Source of the DNA: Clostridiales bacterium
Lineage (GTDB): Bacteria; Bacillota; Clostridia; Lachnospirales; Lachnospiraceae
Assembly (NCBI GenBank): GCA_019423795.1
Contig: JAHZAT010000073.1
Location: forward strand, 5,436 to 69,435
Direction of reading: 5' to 3'
Length of the DNA stretch: 64,000 bases
Shown piece by piece: positions 9,005 to 18,872 of the stretch. The notes below the pieces were generated by a model. It was not told the DNA's origin. It ran no database searches and saw nothing but the letters and a program-made list of their open reading frames with translations. The stretch's first letter is position 1. Each line of letters begins with the position of its first letter. Position numbers and translations under genes: made by a program.

Positions 9005-11005
9005 ATGAAGATAAAAGATTTTATATACAAATATTCGATTAGATTGTTTATTTTGATCGTAGCATATTTGATCGTAAGTTTTCCATTTCAATATACACAA
9101 GAAAAGATGAATGACGTTTCTCAGCCAGTTAGGTGGCTGGGGACGTTGTTATTTTTTATCATAGCTTGTTTTATCGTAAGATACAGAAAGAAATTAGAAG
9201 CTGTTTTTGCAAAAAAATCGTTATTTTTTATCATCTTTGTGATGATTTTTGCATTGCAACTGATGACAATCTATGTATTTAAGATACAGCCAGTGAATGA
9301 TTTGTTATATTTGCATGATGAAGCAATCCGAATGATTCAAAATCCTATGATTTCGTTACAGCGTTTTGGTGGGTATTTTGCACATTATCCGAATAATTAT
9401 GGATATTTACTAATCTTATATTGCTATTATAAATTGTTGGTGTCTTGCGGTATTTCTGTCGGAAGTCTGGTTCTTGCGGGAAATTTTTTGAATTTATTAG
9501 TAATTGATATTGGAATTTTATGTGGATATATTGCAATACGCATAGTTAAAAATATAAAACTGGCTAACATATGGATGTTGTTGTTTTTACTGAATCCGTG
9601 GACGTATTTCTGGATTGCTTATTATTATACACACACGATATCATTTGGTATGATCATGGTGTTGCTGTTGTTGTTTGTGCTAATACATAAAGAAAAAGAC
9701 AATTGGAAGGGCATTTTGTACAGTGCTTTTTTAGGAATTGTAATTTATATAGGAATTAAGATCAGGATCACCAATTTGATTCTCTGTATTGCAGTGGGGA
9801 TCACGTTGTTTATCTTTTGGAAGCAGTATAAGTTTAAAGTAAGACATATGTGTCTGATTCTTGGAATGGCAGCAGGAATTGCAGTTTCTGTTTTTGGATA
9901 TCAGTACAAATTTCAGAATATGATACCGAAACAAAACACACAAGAATTTCCAGCAACACATTGGTTAATGATGTCCTCTCATGGAGTTGGGCGATATGAT
10001 AGTGGTGATGTGTGGTTTACTTCACAACTTTCAACGCAAAAACAAAAAAAAGAAAAGACAATTGAAAAAACAATTCATAATTATAAAGAGCTTGAGATAA
10101 AGGGAACTTTACAGTTATCTGGAGTGAAGTTAAGAGAAGTCTGGCTGACAGGAGATGATGATTTTACAAAAATGTCTTATGTTTCAACAGATTATGGAAC
10201 AGCAAACGAGTTCTTAAATGGAAAGCACAATGGATGGATCTTAATGTACAGCTATCTGATGCGGATGGCGGTCTGGTGCTTTGCATTAGTGGCAGCGATT
10301 GGAATGCTCAGAAAAAGAAACCCATGGAATTATGTTGTGATGCTTACATTACTTGGAGGAATGATCTTCCATGTATTCTGGGAAGCAAATCCAAAGTATA
10401 GCATATGCTTTATGGGTGTAATGATGTTTATGATGGTAACAGGAATTGAAAATCTTTGTGAAGAAGAAAAGAAAGAACAAAAACAAAAGATTTCAATGGG
10501 GAATGTTATGTTATGTTTGGTCGGAATCGGATTGATTGTATGTTTGCAGCCAATGCATAATTATTTAAAACAAAATCCAGAGGCGTTAGATCAATCTTAT
10601 GCAGCTAGTCAGTTTGCACAAAGTCAGACGTTGAATCTGTCATTGAAGAAGAATGAAGCAATAAAACAAAGTTTTCTTACAAAAATCAGGTTTCAGAATA
10701 TTACATTCAATTTATTAAATAATGAGAATGATTTTACTGTGCGTCTGCTTGATGAAACAGGAAAAGTAATGGAAAGCGCACGACAAGATCAATTATCTTA
10801 TGCGCAAAATCAATATGAGTGGAAGTTAAACAAAGTTAAGAATTCTGGGACATATGCAATAGAGATTGTAAATCAGAAAAAAGATCAAAAATACAAACTT
10901 CCGGTATACTGGACTGGAAATTATGATGCATACCCAAATGGATGTATGTATAGGAGTAACAAGAAGATTGGGAAAGCAGATCTGGTATTTCGTGTATATC
11001 AATAA
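9005..11005 (+). CDS. Large GT-C-like integral membrane glycosyltransferase
   Basis: About 12 hydrophobic segments fill residues 10-480, followed by a soluble C-terminal domain of about 160 residues predicted outside the cell. The first outer loop holds LHDEAIRM and YFAHYPNNYG; an acidic residue after the first span is characteristic of GT-C enzymes (PMT/ArnT/GT39 types) that use polyprenyl-phosphate sugars. The extracellular tail has beta-rich sequence that may bind the acceptor. The frame opens at 8987 inside the preceding gene, but the AGGAG at 8993-8997 best serves the ATG at 9005. It likely works with the GT2 encoded just upstream. Confidence 0.6.
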   Translation: MKIKDFIYKYSIRLFILIVAYLIVSFPFQYTQEKMNDVSQPVRWLGTLLFFIIACFIVRYRKKLEAVFAKKSLFFIIFVMIFALQLMTIYVFKIQPVNDLLYLHDEAIRMIQNPMISLQRFGGYFAHYPNNYGYLLILYCYYKLLVSCGISVGSLVLAGNFLNLLVIDIGILCGYIAIRIVKNIKLANIWMLLFLLNPWTYFWIAYYYTHTISFGMIMVLLLLFVLIHKEKDNWKGILYSAFLGIVIYIGIKIRITNLILCIAVGITLFIFWKQYKFKVRHMCLILGMAAGIAVSVFGYQYKFQNMIPKQNTQEFPATHWLMMSSHGVGRYDSGDVWFTSQLSTQKQKKEKTIEKTIHNYKELEIKGTLQLSGVKLREVWLTGDDDFTKMSYVSTDYGTANEFLNGKHNGWILMYSYLMRMAVWCFALVAAIGMLRKRNPWNYVVMLTLLGGMIFHVFWEANPKYSICFMGVMMFMMVTGIENLCEEEKKEQKQKISMGNVMLCLVGIGLIVCLQPMHNYLKQNPEALDQSYAASQFAQSQTLNLSLKKNEAIKQSFLTKIRFQNITFNLLNNENDFTVRLLDETGKVMESARQDQLSYAQNQYEWKLNKVKNSGTYAIEIVNQKKDQKYKLPVYWTGNYDAYPNGCMYRSNKKIGKADLVFRVYQ

Positions 11006-11020
11006 AAATTTAGAAAGAAA

Positions 11021-11058
11021 AATGCAGATGTATAATTTGAAATACATCTGCATTTTTT
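11021..11058. terminator. Terminator between convergent genes
   Basis: A perfect 12-bp stem (AATGCAGATGTA with TACATCTGCATT) with a 10-base loop is followed by T6. It closes the upstream operon. The A-run on the other side gives it U-tract character for the convergent PIG-L gene as well, so it can act in both directions. Confidence 0.85.
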
Positions 11059-11071
11059 ATACCATATTGTA

Positions 11072-12589
11072 TTATTGCCAATCCGTAGCTTTTACCCAAT
11101 TTTCATAATCATTAAAATATTCATACATTCGAATCGCACCACGGTCAAAATAGTTTTTAAAGATCAGAGTATGCTTCTTCTGAGCGACATCAGAAGGGAG
11201 TTTTGCAAGACCTTCTGGAATAGCATCCTGTGTGTAGAATTTTTCAAAGTAATATAATTTATCGTAATGCTCAGCATTTTCATGACTTACAGCAGTGACT
11301 AATTCATCTGTTTTTTTATGATGCTGATGTCCGTATTCGCCATCAGGATTGTGTGTTACGATCTTGCTCCAGTTACGATAATTCATGACACGCCGGATAT
11401 CCTGTGTGATATAGTTAGTATAAGGATCCCATGCAACCTGATGTCTGCGATAGAGGTCAGGATAGCGGAGAATCACATGTTTTGCCCCGATATCATTCAT
11501 CGCAGAGTCAAAATCCCTAGCTCGACTATCATAAGAGCCATTGGTTAGGCAAACAACAAAATAGTTATTTCCAGTTTCTTTTAATTCTTTAATTTCCTGA
11601 ATCATATTTCCACCACCCCATAAGAGGTCATCATCTGGATGGGCAATGATCATCAGACGGTCTCCATCTTTTAAGTCAAAATAATCCAAAGCTTCAGTAG
11701 ATAATAAACCATTTTCAGCAGTGACAGTGATCGTGATATTGCACTTTCTGCTTGGATTTTTTATAGAAGTTGCGGTGATCACAGCAACACCAACTCCACG
11801 GGTAGTTACATGACCATTCTCATCGACAACGGCAACGGTATCATTGTTTGTGCTCCATGTAAGTTTTTTGTCAGATGCATTCCATGGTTTGAAATTCACA
11901 GATAAAGTCCTGAAAGTTCCGTAAGGCATACTAATCTTTTGATGCCTTGTTGTTAATTTCTTTAATGGAATCGTTACATGAAAACGTCGTTTCAAGATAA
12001 CTTTTTTATATTTTGCAGTCATTGTTATGTTGCCTTCTTTTAAAGGTGTGATAACACCAGATTTACTGATCGTGGCAATGGATTTATTGCTGCTTCGAAA
12101 AGTAACGGAAGCAAGAGATGCATTCGCAGGCTTGAGAGAAACATTCCAACGATATTTGTTCGGATATTTGATCAGTGTTTCAGAAGCAGCATCTTCTTCA
12201 CAGGAAATTGCTTTGATGGCAATTTCAGGTGTTACTTTTACTTTAATAGATTTTTTTGCAATGACCTTACCAGATTTTGTTCTGACCACATGACGGATCA
12301 CTGACTTACCGGTTTTCTTTGGTGTCAGGATACCTTTTTTTGATACTTTTACAACTCTAGGATTAGAAGATTCCCATTTGATTTTGTAGGAAGCTTTTTT
12401 CTTCTTAGAGTATCGAACAGATAGTGTCTGGCTGGATTTTAAAGGTAACTTGATAGATTTTTCTGCATTGGTAAAATAGATTTTAAATTTTTTACCTTTG
12501 GCATATGTCTGGTGAGGACATAAGATAACAGACATGACAAGAAACAGATTCAGGCATGCCAGTTGTAAATATTTGCGTTGAACTTTCAT
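11072..12589 (-). CDS. Secreted PIG-L family deacetylase with N-terminal Ig-like (BIG2) repeats
   Basis: The protein has 505 residues. A signal peptide (basic MKVQRKY, hydrophobic core, cleavage near QTYAKG) is followed by three BIG2-type Ig-like repeats at about residues 30-120, 125-210 and 215-295, with repeated ISKSGVITPLKEG and VDENGHVTTRG strands. The C-terminal 200 residues are a LmbE/PIG-L domain with the zinc motif AHPDDDLLWGG, plus GSYDSR and HNPDGEYGHQHH. Such enzymes remove acetyl groups from N-acetyl sugars. The BIG2 repeats suggest display at or in the wall, so the substrate may be the polymer made by the neighbouring genes. It is transcribed against the flanking operons and ends at a shared terminator. 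Confidence 0.85.
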   Translation of the reverse strand: MKVQRKYLQLACLNLFLVMSVILCPHQTYAKGKKFKIYFTNAEKSIKLPLKSSQTLSVRYSKKKKASYKIKWESSNPRVVKVSKKGILTPKKTGKSVIRHVVRTKSGKVIAKKSIKVKVTPEIAIKAISCEEDAASETLIKYPNKYRWNVSLKPANASLASVTFRSSNKSIATISKSGVITPLKEGNITMTAKYKKVILKRRFHVTIPLKKLTTRHQKISMPYGTFRTLSVNFKPWNASDKKLTWSTNNDTVAVVDENGHVTTRGVGVAVITATSIKNPSRKCNITITVTAENGLLSTEALDYFDLKDGDRLMIIAHPDDDLLWGGGNMIQEIKELKETGNNYFVVCLTNGSYDSRARDFDSAMNDIGAKHVILRYPDLYRRHQVAWDPYTNYITQDIRRVMNYRNWSKIVTHNPDGEYGHQHHKKTDELVTAVSHENAEHYDKLYYFEKFYTQDAIPEGLAKLPSDVAQKKHTLIFKNYFDRGAIRMYEYFNDYENWVKATDWQ

Positions 12590-12695
12590 TGATCACATCC
12601 CCTTTTTGTTTATTTGTAAATTAGCTCAAACAGGATAATTATAGACCGGTTGGCAAAAAAATACAAGCTTTTGCGGTGTATATAAAGTAAAAGTT

Positions 12696-12724
12696 TTTAC
12701 AAAAGTATTACATTGTGATATAAT
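12696..12724 (+). promoter_or_regulatory. Strong sigma-A promoter of the teichoic-acid-like operon
   Basis: TTTACA (12696-12701) and TATAAT (12719-12724) are separated by exactly 17 bases. The start codon of the acyltransferase gene lies 33 bases downstream with an AGAGGAG ribosome site. No terminator is seen until 31156, apart from the weak hairpin at 25641, so this promoter may drive up to 18 kb. Confidence 0.8.
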
Positions 12725-12757
12725 ACAGGTCAGTAAAATTAAGAGGAGTAAGATTGA

Positions 12758-13888
12758 ATGAAGTTTACAAAGGAACATACAATGCAGATGAAAGGGATTG
12801 CGATCATTATCCTGTTGTTTCATCATTGCTTTTTGAATGCACAGCGTTGGGCTACGGTTCCGTATGAGAAGCTTGCGACGACGAAGGGATGGGGGTATTA
12901 CCCAATTTCGTTTGCACCATTTTCTTCTCATACGATACAATATCTTGCTAGTTTTTCAAAGATATGCGTAGCCATGTTTGTCTTTATGACTGGATACGGA
13001 ATGTGGGTTTCTTATGAGAGTCAGAAAAAGAAAACAACGATGAGTAATTATATAAAGAAACGAATGGTCACATTAATGACAGGATTTTTGATCATTTTTG
13101 TTGTGACAGAGATTCTTGCGATTCCAACTGGACGTTTTATAGAAGTTTATGGACATGATTTTCGTAGTGTGGTCTATATGATCATTGATGCATTAGGATT
13201 AGCAAAATTACTTGGAACACCGTTATTTTGTCTGACATGGTGGTATATGAGTCTTGCAATCGTTTTGATCATGATTTTTCCATTTGTACACTCAATTATG
13301 GAAAAATATCAATGGGTCGTGGTTGTTGCATCTATTATCGTTCCAAGAGCTTGTGGATTTGGACAATCAACAGATTTGTTCCGATATCTATTAGCATACA
13401 CACTGGGAATGTATTTTGCACAACATGACTTGCTTGCGAGAATAAAAGAAAAATTTATGGAACAGAATGTGGCAGGAAAACTGTTGTCTCTGATAGTATC
13501 ATTGATAGGTTTGGCAGTTATCATAAAATGCCGACAAAATGCATGGATTGGATGGAAATATCTAGATTTTTGGGATGGCTTTGCAGCAATGTATGTGATC
13601 GTAATTTCATATATTTATATATTAAATGGAAAATGGATCGTAAAAGGATTAGGCTTCCTTGGAAAACATTCTATGAATATTTTCTTGATTCATTCATTTT
13701 ACAGAGACGTATTTTTCCATGAATTTACATATTCATTTTATTATGCATGGTTAGATTATATAGTACTTATGGCAATTTCATTGGTGACATCGATTGTATT
13801 AGAATGGTTTAAGAAATTAATTCGATATGAGAAGTTTATAGATTGGGTCAAAAGATTAGTAATAAAAGAAGGAGTAACAGTACATTGA
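12758..13888 (+). CDS. Acyltransferase family 3 membrane protein (OafA/WecH-like)
   Basis: This 376-residue protein has about 10 membrane spans. It shows the acyltransferase-3 opening MKGIAIIILLFHH, where the His pair after the first span is the expected catalytic element, then a second conserved region FMTGYGMWVSYE and, near the end, FLGKHSMNIFLIHSFY. Family members O-acetylate or otherwise acylate surface sugars at the membrane. It is the first gene after the 12696 promoter. Its stop overlaps a TTG start of the next gene (TTGA), so translation is coupled. Confidence 0.85.
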   Translation: MKFTKEHTMQMKGIAIIILLFHHCFLNAQRWATVPYEKLATTKGWGYYPISFAPFSSHTIQYLASFSKICVAMFVFMTGYGMWVSYESQKKKTTMSNYIKKRMVTLMTGFLIIFVVTEILAIPTGRFIEVYGHDFRSVVYMIIDALGLAKLLGTPLFCLTWWYMSLAIVLIMIFPFVHSIMEKYQWVVVVASIIVPRACGFGQSTDLFRYLLAYTLGMYFAQHDLLARIKEKFMEQNVAGKLLSLIVSLIGLAVIIKCRQNAWIGWKYLDFWDGFAAMYVIVISYIYILNGKWIVKGLGFLGKHSMNIFLIHSFYRDVFFHEFTYSFYYAWLDYIVLMAISLVTSIVLEWFKKLIRYEKFIDWVKRLVIKEGVTVH

Positions 13889-15360
13889 AAAAAGAAAAGA
13901 AATCATCAATATTTTGGATATTGATCATATTTTTTGTATTATTTTCCATTTGGCAGTTATGGGTGCCGGAAGCACTGGATGATTGGCGATGGGGAAGTGA
14001 AGTAGGGATCATGAGATTAAAAACGTGGTTTGAAGGATATAATGGACGTTACTTTGGAGATATTTTGGTCATTGTTTTAACAAGATTGCCGATCGTATTG
14101 AGAAGTATGGCTATTTCTGGGATAATGACCGCAATGTTATACTTGATATATCAATTGACAGAATATAAGATATTATCATTTTTAATTTGTGTTTTTTTTG
14201 TAGTTAATATTCCAACAAGCTTAATGAGTCAGACGTATGGATGGGTATCAGGATTTTCAAATTTCTGTGTTAGTGCAACGATGATTCTTGGATTTTTGCT
14301 ATATCATATATCTATTTTCAAAGAAAAGAAAGTGTCGAAGTTGAAAACAGGGATTTCAATGATCAATGCATTTCTTGGAAGCTTGGTTCTTGAAAATTCA
14401 ACTGTATATCTAATTGTACTAAGTATCGCTTTTTTAATTATTTATGGTGTACAATATAAGAAGCTGCATAAGGGAATGTTCTTTCATTTGATCATGGTTG
14501 GTATTGGTGCATTTTGGATGTTCTCGAATAGCGCATATCGTATGGCTGCGGCACATACATCACAAGGAACAGGAAAAGAGATCGCAGCGTTTGAATTAAG
14601 CTTTGAATGGTTTGCCTCTGCATTAAAGGTATACGCAGACACGATCATTAATTATTGGATCATGCCGAATCATTTATTAAATATAGTGACATGTGGATTG
14701 ATTTTGATATTACTCCAAAAGAGAAAGAAGAAAGGACAAGGATTATTCTTGGTTCTGTTCAGTGGTTTTTTAGCATTTTATATATTTAATTTTATGAATC
14801 TTGGTACATGGAAAGATTATTTGGCATGGGGCAATGCAGCGCAGGCTGTAATAGTAACGACGTATTGTTTAGCATTGGCAGCTTTTAGTGCATGGTTTAT
14901 TACAGATTTTAAGGATAAGGTGATCGTTCAGATCATTTTATGGTCACAACTGATTTTAATGGGACCATTGATCGTTGCAAGTCCGATTGCAATTCGTTGT
15001 TTTTATGTAACATATATCTTTTTCGTTTTATATCTTGGAGTATTGTTATCGTATAGTATACGAAGTGGATTTTTAAAGATAAGCAAAGGATATTTAAACA
15101 CAGGGATCATGATGTGTATTTTCTTTGTGATGATCGGAAATATTGGTGTATATTATTTTGTTCATGGACAAGTGAATGACAGACTTCAATATATACAAAC
15201 ACAGATAAAACAAGGAGAGAAGAAGATTGAATTAAAGGAAATACCGCTTGGAGATACATACTGTTATGGTTTAGATGTATATAATCCAGCATGGGTATGG
15301 CGTTATAAGATGTATTATAATATCCCAGGAGATATTGAATTGAAATTCCCAGAGAGATAG
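13885..15360 (+). CDS. Polytopic membrane protein, DUF6056-like, possible GT-C glycosyltransferase
   Basis: About 11-12 hydrophobic segments are followed by a soluble tail of about 60 residues. The first outer loop has EALDDWRWGSEVG and GYNGRYFGD, which resembles the DUF6056 group, and the Asp pair after the first span recalls GT-C enzymes. Start choice: the frame extends back to 13843, but an AAGGAG at 13869-13874 points to the TTG at 13885, which overlaps the upstream stop codon as TTGA. With that start the protein has 491 residues. Function is inferred only as lipid-linked sugar transfer or polymer handling. Confidence 0.55.
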   Translation: MKKEKKSSIFWILIIFFVLFSIWQLWVPEALDDWRWGSEVGIMRLKTWFEGYNGRYFGDILVIVLTRLPIVLRSMAISGIMTAMLYLIYQLTEYKILSFLICVFFVVNIPTSLMSQTYGWVSGFSNFCVSATMILGFLLYHISIFKEKKVSKLKTGISMINAFLGSLVLENSTVYLIVLSIAFLIIYGVQYKKLHKGMFFHLIMVGIGAFWMFSNSAYRMAAAHTSQGTGKEIAAFELSFEWFASALKVYADTIINYWIMPNHLLNIVTCGLILILLQKRKKKGQGLFLVLFSGFLAFYIFNFMNLGTWKDYLAWGNAAQAVIVTTYCLALAAFSAWFITDFKDKVIVQIILWSQLILMGPLIVASPIAIRCFYVTYIFFVLYLGVLLSYSIRSGFLKISKGYLNTGIMMCIFFVMIGNIGVYYFVHGQVNDRLQYIQTQIKQGEKKIELKEIPLGDTYCYGLDVYNPAWVWRYKMYYNIPGDIELKFPER

Positions 15361-15369
15361 GAGTAAGTG

Positions 15370-18300
15370 ATGAGAGAGATAAAAGTAAGTGTTATCATAC
15401 CAATTTATAACGTAGAAGAATATTTGGAAGAATGTCTGCAATCAGTTGTAGATCAGACATTAGAGGATCTGCAGGTCATCATGGTTGATGATGGTTCTTT
15501 AGATGGAAGTACAGACATTGCCAAGAAATTTGCTAGTCGATATGATCATTTTGAGTATGTAAGACAGGTAAATGGTGGACTTGGAAATGCGAGAAATACA
15601 GGAGTGAAGTATGCAAAAGGAAAATACATTATTTTTCTTGATTCAGATGATATTGTTCCAGATGATGCATACGAGAAAATGTATCTTGCAGCAGAGAAAA
15701 ATCATAGCGAGATGGTAGTTGGAAGTGTTGCGAGATTTAACTCAAAGAAAGACCATGTATCGAATCTGCATGAAATTGCATTTAGAAAATATATTGATAA
15801 AACACATATTACAGACAATACGGATCTGATTTATGATACAACCTCATGGAATAAATTAATTTTGAAAGAGTTTTGGGATCGTAATCATTTTGAATTTCCA
15901 GAGAGAATTCTCTATGAAGATATTCCAGTAACGATTCCTATGCATTATCTTGCTAATAATGTGACAATGGTGCAGGATGTCTGTTATCGTTGGAGAATTC
16001 GTGATGGAGCTAATAAGTCTATTACGCAGAGAGCAGATGACTTTACGAATATGAGAGATCGTATTACCGTTTTACGTATGGTAGATAAATTCTTTGAGGA
16101 GAATGTCAAAGAACAAGAATTATGGGATGCAAAATATTATAAATGGTTATATATTGATCTGATGATCTATGTGAACAACTGTATTTATCTTTCAGATAAC
16201 AGAACACTTGAGATGATGAAGATCATTAAAGATTATATAGAAGAAACAATTCCTTTAGAAACGATCGATAAGTTGCCAGTTTTATATCGTGAAAAATATG
16301 TGGCTTTGATGAATCTGGATGAAAAACGATTAGTAAAACTGCGTCAATATGAAGTTGATAATTATAAGAATTTAAAGATCGTGAAAAAGGGCAACAAATA
16401 TATTGGAAAATTCCCGAAAGCGATCGTAACTGGTGATAAGGCAGATATGACGGAGGCATTAGATCAGTGGAGACTTACTCAATTGATTTATGATGTTACA
16501 TGGCAGAAAGAGCAATGTGTGATCGAAGGATATGTATTCTTACGAGGATTATCTGTACCAAATGTAAATGTACAAAAGTTATCAGCACATCTGGTATGCT
16601 TAAGTACAGGAGAGAAGATTCCTCTGGAAATACAAAGTATTAAATCACAATATGCACAGAAGAAATTTGGCTTAAAAATTGATAACGAGACAAAACAGAT
16701 TCATTTAGCAAATTATAAAGGTTGTGGATACCGGATCATACTTGATGCAGCCAAAATCAGAGAATTAAAGCTTGATGGAGAATACCATATATTATTAACT
16801 TATGAGAGAGACAGCTGGAAGAAAGAGACTATTTTAAGAGGAATCTTAAAATCTCTTGGCAATAAATTGGACAAGAAAACATATTTTAAAGATCATATGC
16901 TGATTGAACTTAGCAAGTCTTACAGATACGATTTTAAAGTGAAAATTTCACAAAAGAACATCGAATTAAATGATATGAAATTGGACGGTGATCAGTTAAG
17001 ATTAAAACTTTCTGAGAAAGTTGATGCATTATATGAAGCGAAAGATGCACATAATGCGGAAATTTTAAAAGCAGCTATAACACAGGAAGATGTTTCTGTG
17101 GATATTTTAGATATTCCAGAAAATAAACGATATATTGCAGTTAAAAAAGGTAATTTATTTATTCCTGTATACAAAGAAAAGAAAAAGAGAATCTTTGTAG
17201 AAAACCAGAAGAATCAGTTAGTAGAAGAAACATCAGGAGATCATAGATGTTACTTGTTAAATCGAAAGGCAGTACCTGTGATACGAGATGTAAAACAGAA
17301 TGAGGAACAGTTTTCATTTGAGATCATCAACAAAAATATCGGTAACTGGCAGAGAGCAACATTGTATGTAGAAGATCCATTAGAAGAAGAAAAGATTATT
17401 CTTGGAACAGGATCCGTGAATCAACATGGAGAAGAGGAGAAAGTAGTCATTTCTTTAAGTTTAAAGGACGAAAAAATCATCAAGAATCTTTATGCAAGAC
17501 GTCGTCAGGTGTTTATTTTATATGAAAATAATGAACAGCAGAAGGTATGTGCACTTGGTGGGGAACATAAAGTTTTTGATAAAAAATACTACACGAAAGA
17601 AAGAAGATATCGATTTATTATTGATCCAGAAGATGATTTTCTGTATTTTACTACGCTGAGGGTCAAGGAATTCCTGACAAGAAGTGCGAAGAAAAGAGCT
17701 TTTGTCAACAGATTCTTATATCCGTTATTAAGACTTCTTCCATTAAAGAAAAAATGGATCGTATTTGAATCTATGTGGGGAAGTAAATTTAGCTGTAACC
17801 CTAGATATTTATATGAATATATTGATAAGAATCATCCAGATTATACGTGTATCTGGTCATTAAAAGATGAATGCATTCCGATCACGGGAAATGGTGTTAG
17901 AGTCAGAAGACTATCTTGGAAGTATTTATATTATATGGCAAGAGCAAAATACTTTGTGAATAATGTAAATTTTGCTGATTCTTATGAGAAGAGAAAAGGG
18001 CAGATTGAAGTACAGACGATGCATGGAACACCATTAAAGACAATTGGATTGGATGTACCAGGCGATTTCCCTACAAAGAAATCAGAAAAGAAGTACATTA
18101 GAAAGTGTAAACGTTGGGATTATCTGATCGTGCAAAGTAAGTTTGTTGCGGATCTTGCACCATCTGCATTTAAATTTGAAAACACGATCATGGATACTGG
18201 ATATCCAAGAACAGATATTTTGTATTCTTCTAATAACGAAGAAGAAATGGGCAGATTAAAAGAAAAATTAGGACTTCCAAAAGATAAGAAAGTCATCATG

Positions 18301-18807
18301 TATGCACCAACATGGAGAGTGCGTGATAAGTTTGAATTAATGCTAGATCTTGAGAAGATGAAGGAAAAATTTTCAGATGAATATGTATTGATCTTAAGAC
18401 TGCATCACTTTTCAGCAAAAGGTTGGAAAGGAGTTCCAGCAGATGGATTTGTGTATGATCTTACGGATTATGAATCTATTGAAGATCTATATATCATTAC
18501 AGACATCCTGATCACAGATTATTCTTCTGTAATGTTTGATTATGCAGTTCTCGACAGACCAATGTTATTCTTTACATATGATCTGGATGAATATAGAGAT
18601 AAGCTTCGTGGATTTAATATTGATATCGAAAAAGAAGCACCAGGACCATTACTATATACGTCTGATGAGGTGTTAGATGCGATTGAGCATCTGGATGAAA
18701 CGATTGAAAATTCAAAACAGAGAGTCGATGCATTCCATGAAACATACATTCCATATGAATGTGAAAATTCATCTGAAAAAGTATTTAATATGATGCAGGG
18801 AAAATAA
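15370..18807 (+). CDS. Bifunctional GT2 glycosyltransferase - TagF-like glycerophosphotransferase
   Basis: This protein of 1145 residues joins two catalytic domains. Residues 1-220 are a GT2 domain (VSVIIPIYNVEEYLEEC, DDGSLDGS, GGLGNARNTG, LDSDD). Residues about 750-1140 are a CDP-glycerol:poly(glycerophosphate) glycerophosphotransferase domain with MHGTPLK near 885, YAPTWR, and DYSSVMFDYAVLDRP near 1050. The middle 500 residues are beta-rich and unassigned; they resemble the spacer found in TagF-type fusions. It probably adds a sugar and a glycerol-phosphate to the same lipid-linked intermediate on the inner membrane face. The ATG at 15370 has AGGAG six bases upstream. CDP-glycerol would come from TagD at 25207. 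Confidence 0.85.
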   Translation: MREIKVSVIIPIYNVEEYLEECLQSVVDQTLEDLQVIMVDDGSLDGSTDIAKKFASRYDHFEYVRQVNGGLGNARNTGVKYAKGKYIIFLDSDDIVPDDAYEKMYLAAEKNHSEMVVGSVARFNSKKDHVSNLHEIAFRKYIDKTHITDNTDLIYDTTSWNKLILKEFWDRNHFEFPERILYEDIPVTIPMHYLANNVTMVQDVCYRWRIRDGANKSITQRADDFTNMRDRITVLRMVDKFFEENVKEQELWDAKYYKWLYIDLMIYVNNCIYLSDNRTLEMMKIIKDYIEETIPLETIDKLPVLYREKYVALMNLDEKRLVKLRQYEVDNYKNLKIVKKGNKYIGKFPKAIVTGDKADMTEALDQWRLTQLIYDVTWQKEQCVIEGYVFLRGLSVPNVNVQKLSAHLVCLSTGEKIPLEIQSIKSQYAQKKFGLKIDNETKQIHLANYKGCGYRIILDAAKIRELKLDGEYHILLTYERDSWKKETILRGILKSLGNKLDKKTYFKDHMLIELSKSYRYDFKVKISQKNIELNDMKLDGDQLRLKLSEKVDALYEAKDAHNAEILKAAITQEDVSVDILDIPENKRYIAVKKGNLFIPVYKEKKKRIFVENQKNQLVEETSGDHRCYLLNRKAVPVIRDVKQNEEQFSFEIINKNIGNWQRATLYVEDPLEEEKIILGTGSVNQHGEEEKVVISLSLKDEKIIKNLYARRRQVFILYENNEQQKVCALGGEHKVFDKKYYTKERRYRFIIDPEDDFLYFTTLRVKEFLTRSAKKRAFVNRFLYPLLRLLPLKKKWIVFESMWGSKFSCNPRYLYEYIDKNHPDYTCIWSLKDECIPITGNGVRVRRLSWKYLYYMARAKYFVNNVNFADSYEKRKGQIEVQTMHGTPLKTIGLDVPGDFPTKKSEKKYIRKCKRWDYLIVQSKFVADLAPSAFKFENTIMDTGYPRTDILYSSNNEEEMGRLKEKLGLPKDKKVIMYAPTWRVRDKFELMLDLEKMKEKFSDEYVLILRLHHFSAKGWKGVPADGFVYDLTDYESIEDLYIITDILITDYSSVMFDYAVLDRPMLFFTYDLDEYRDKLRGFNIDIEKEAPGPLLYTSDEVLDAIEHLDETIENSKQRVDAFHETYIPYECENSSEKVFNMMQGK

Positions 18808-18872
18808 AAACAAACAATGCCATAAGGCAGAACAATCTTTAAGAAGGTCATTGAAAGGTTTAAGAAGGAAAC

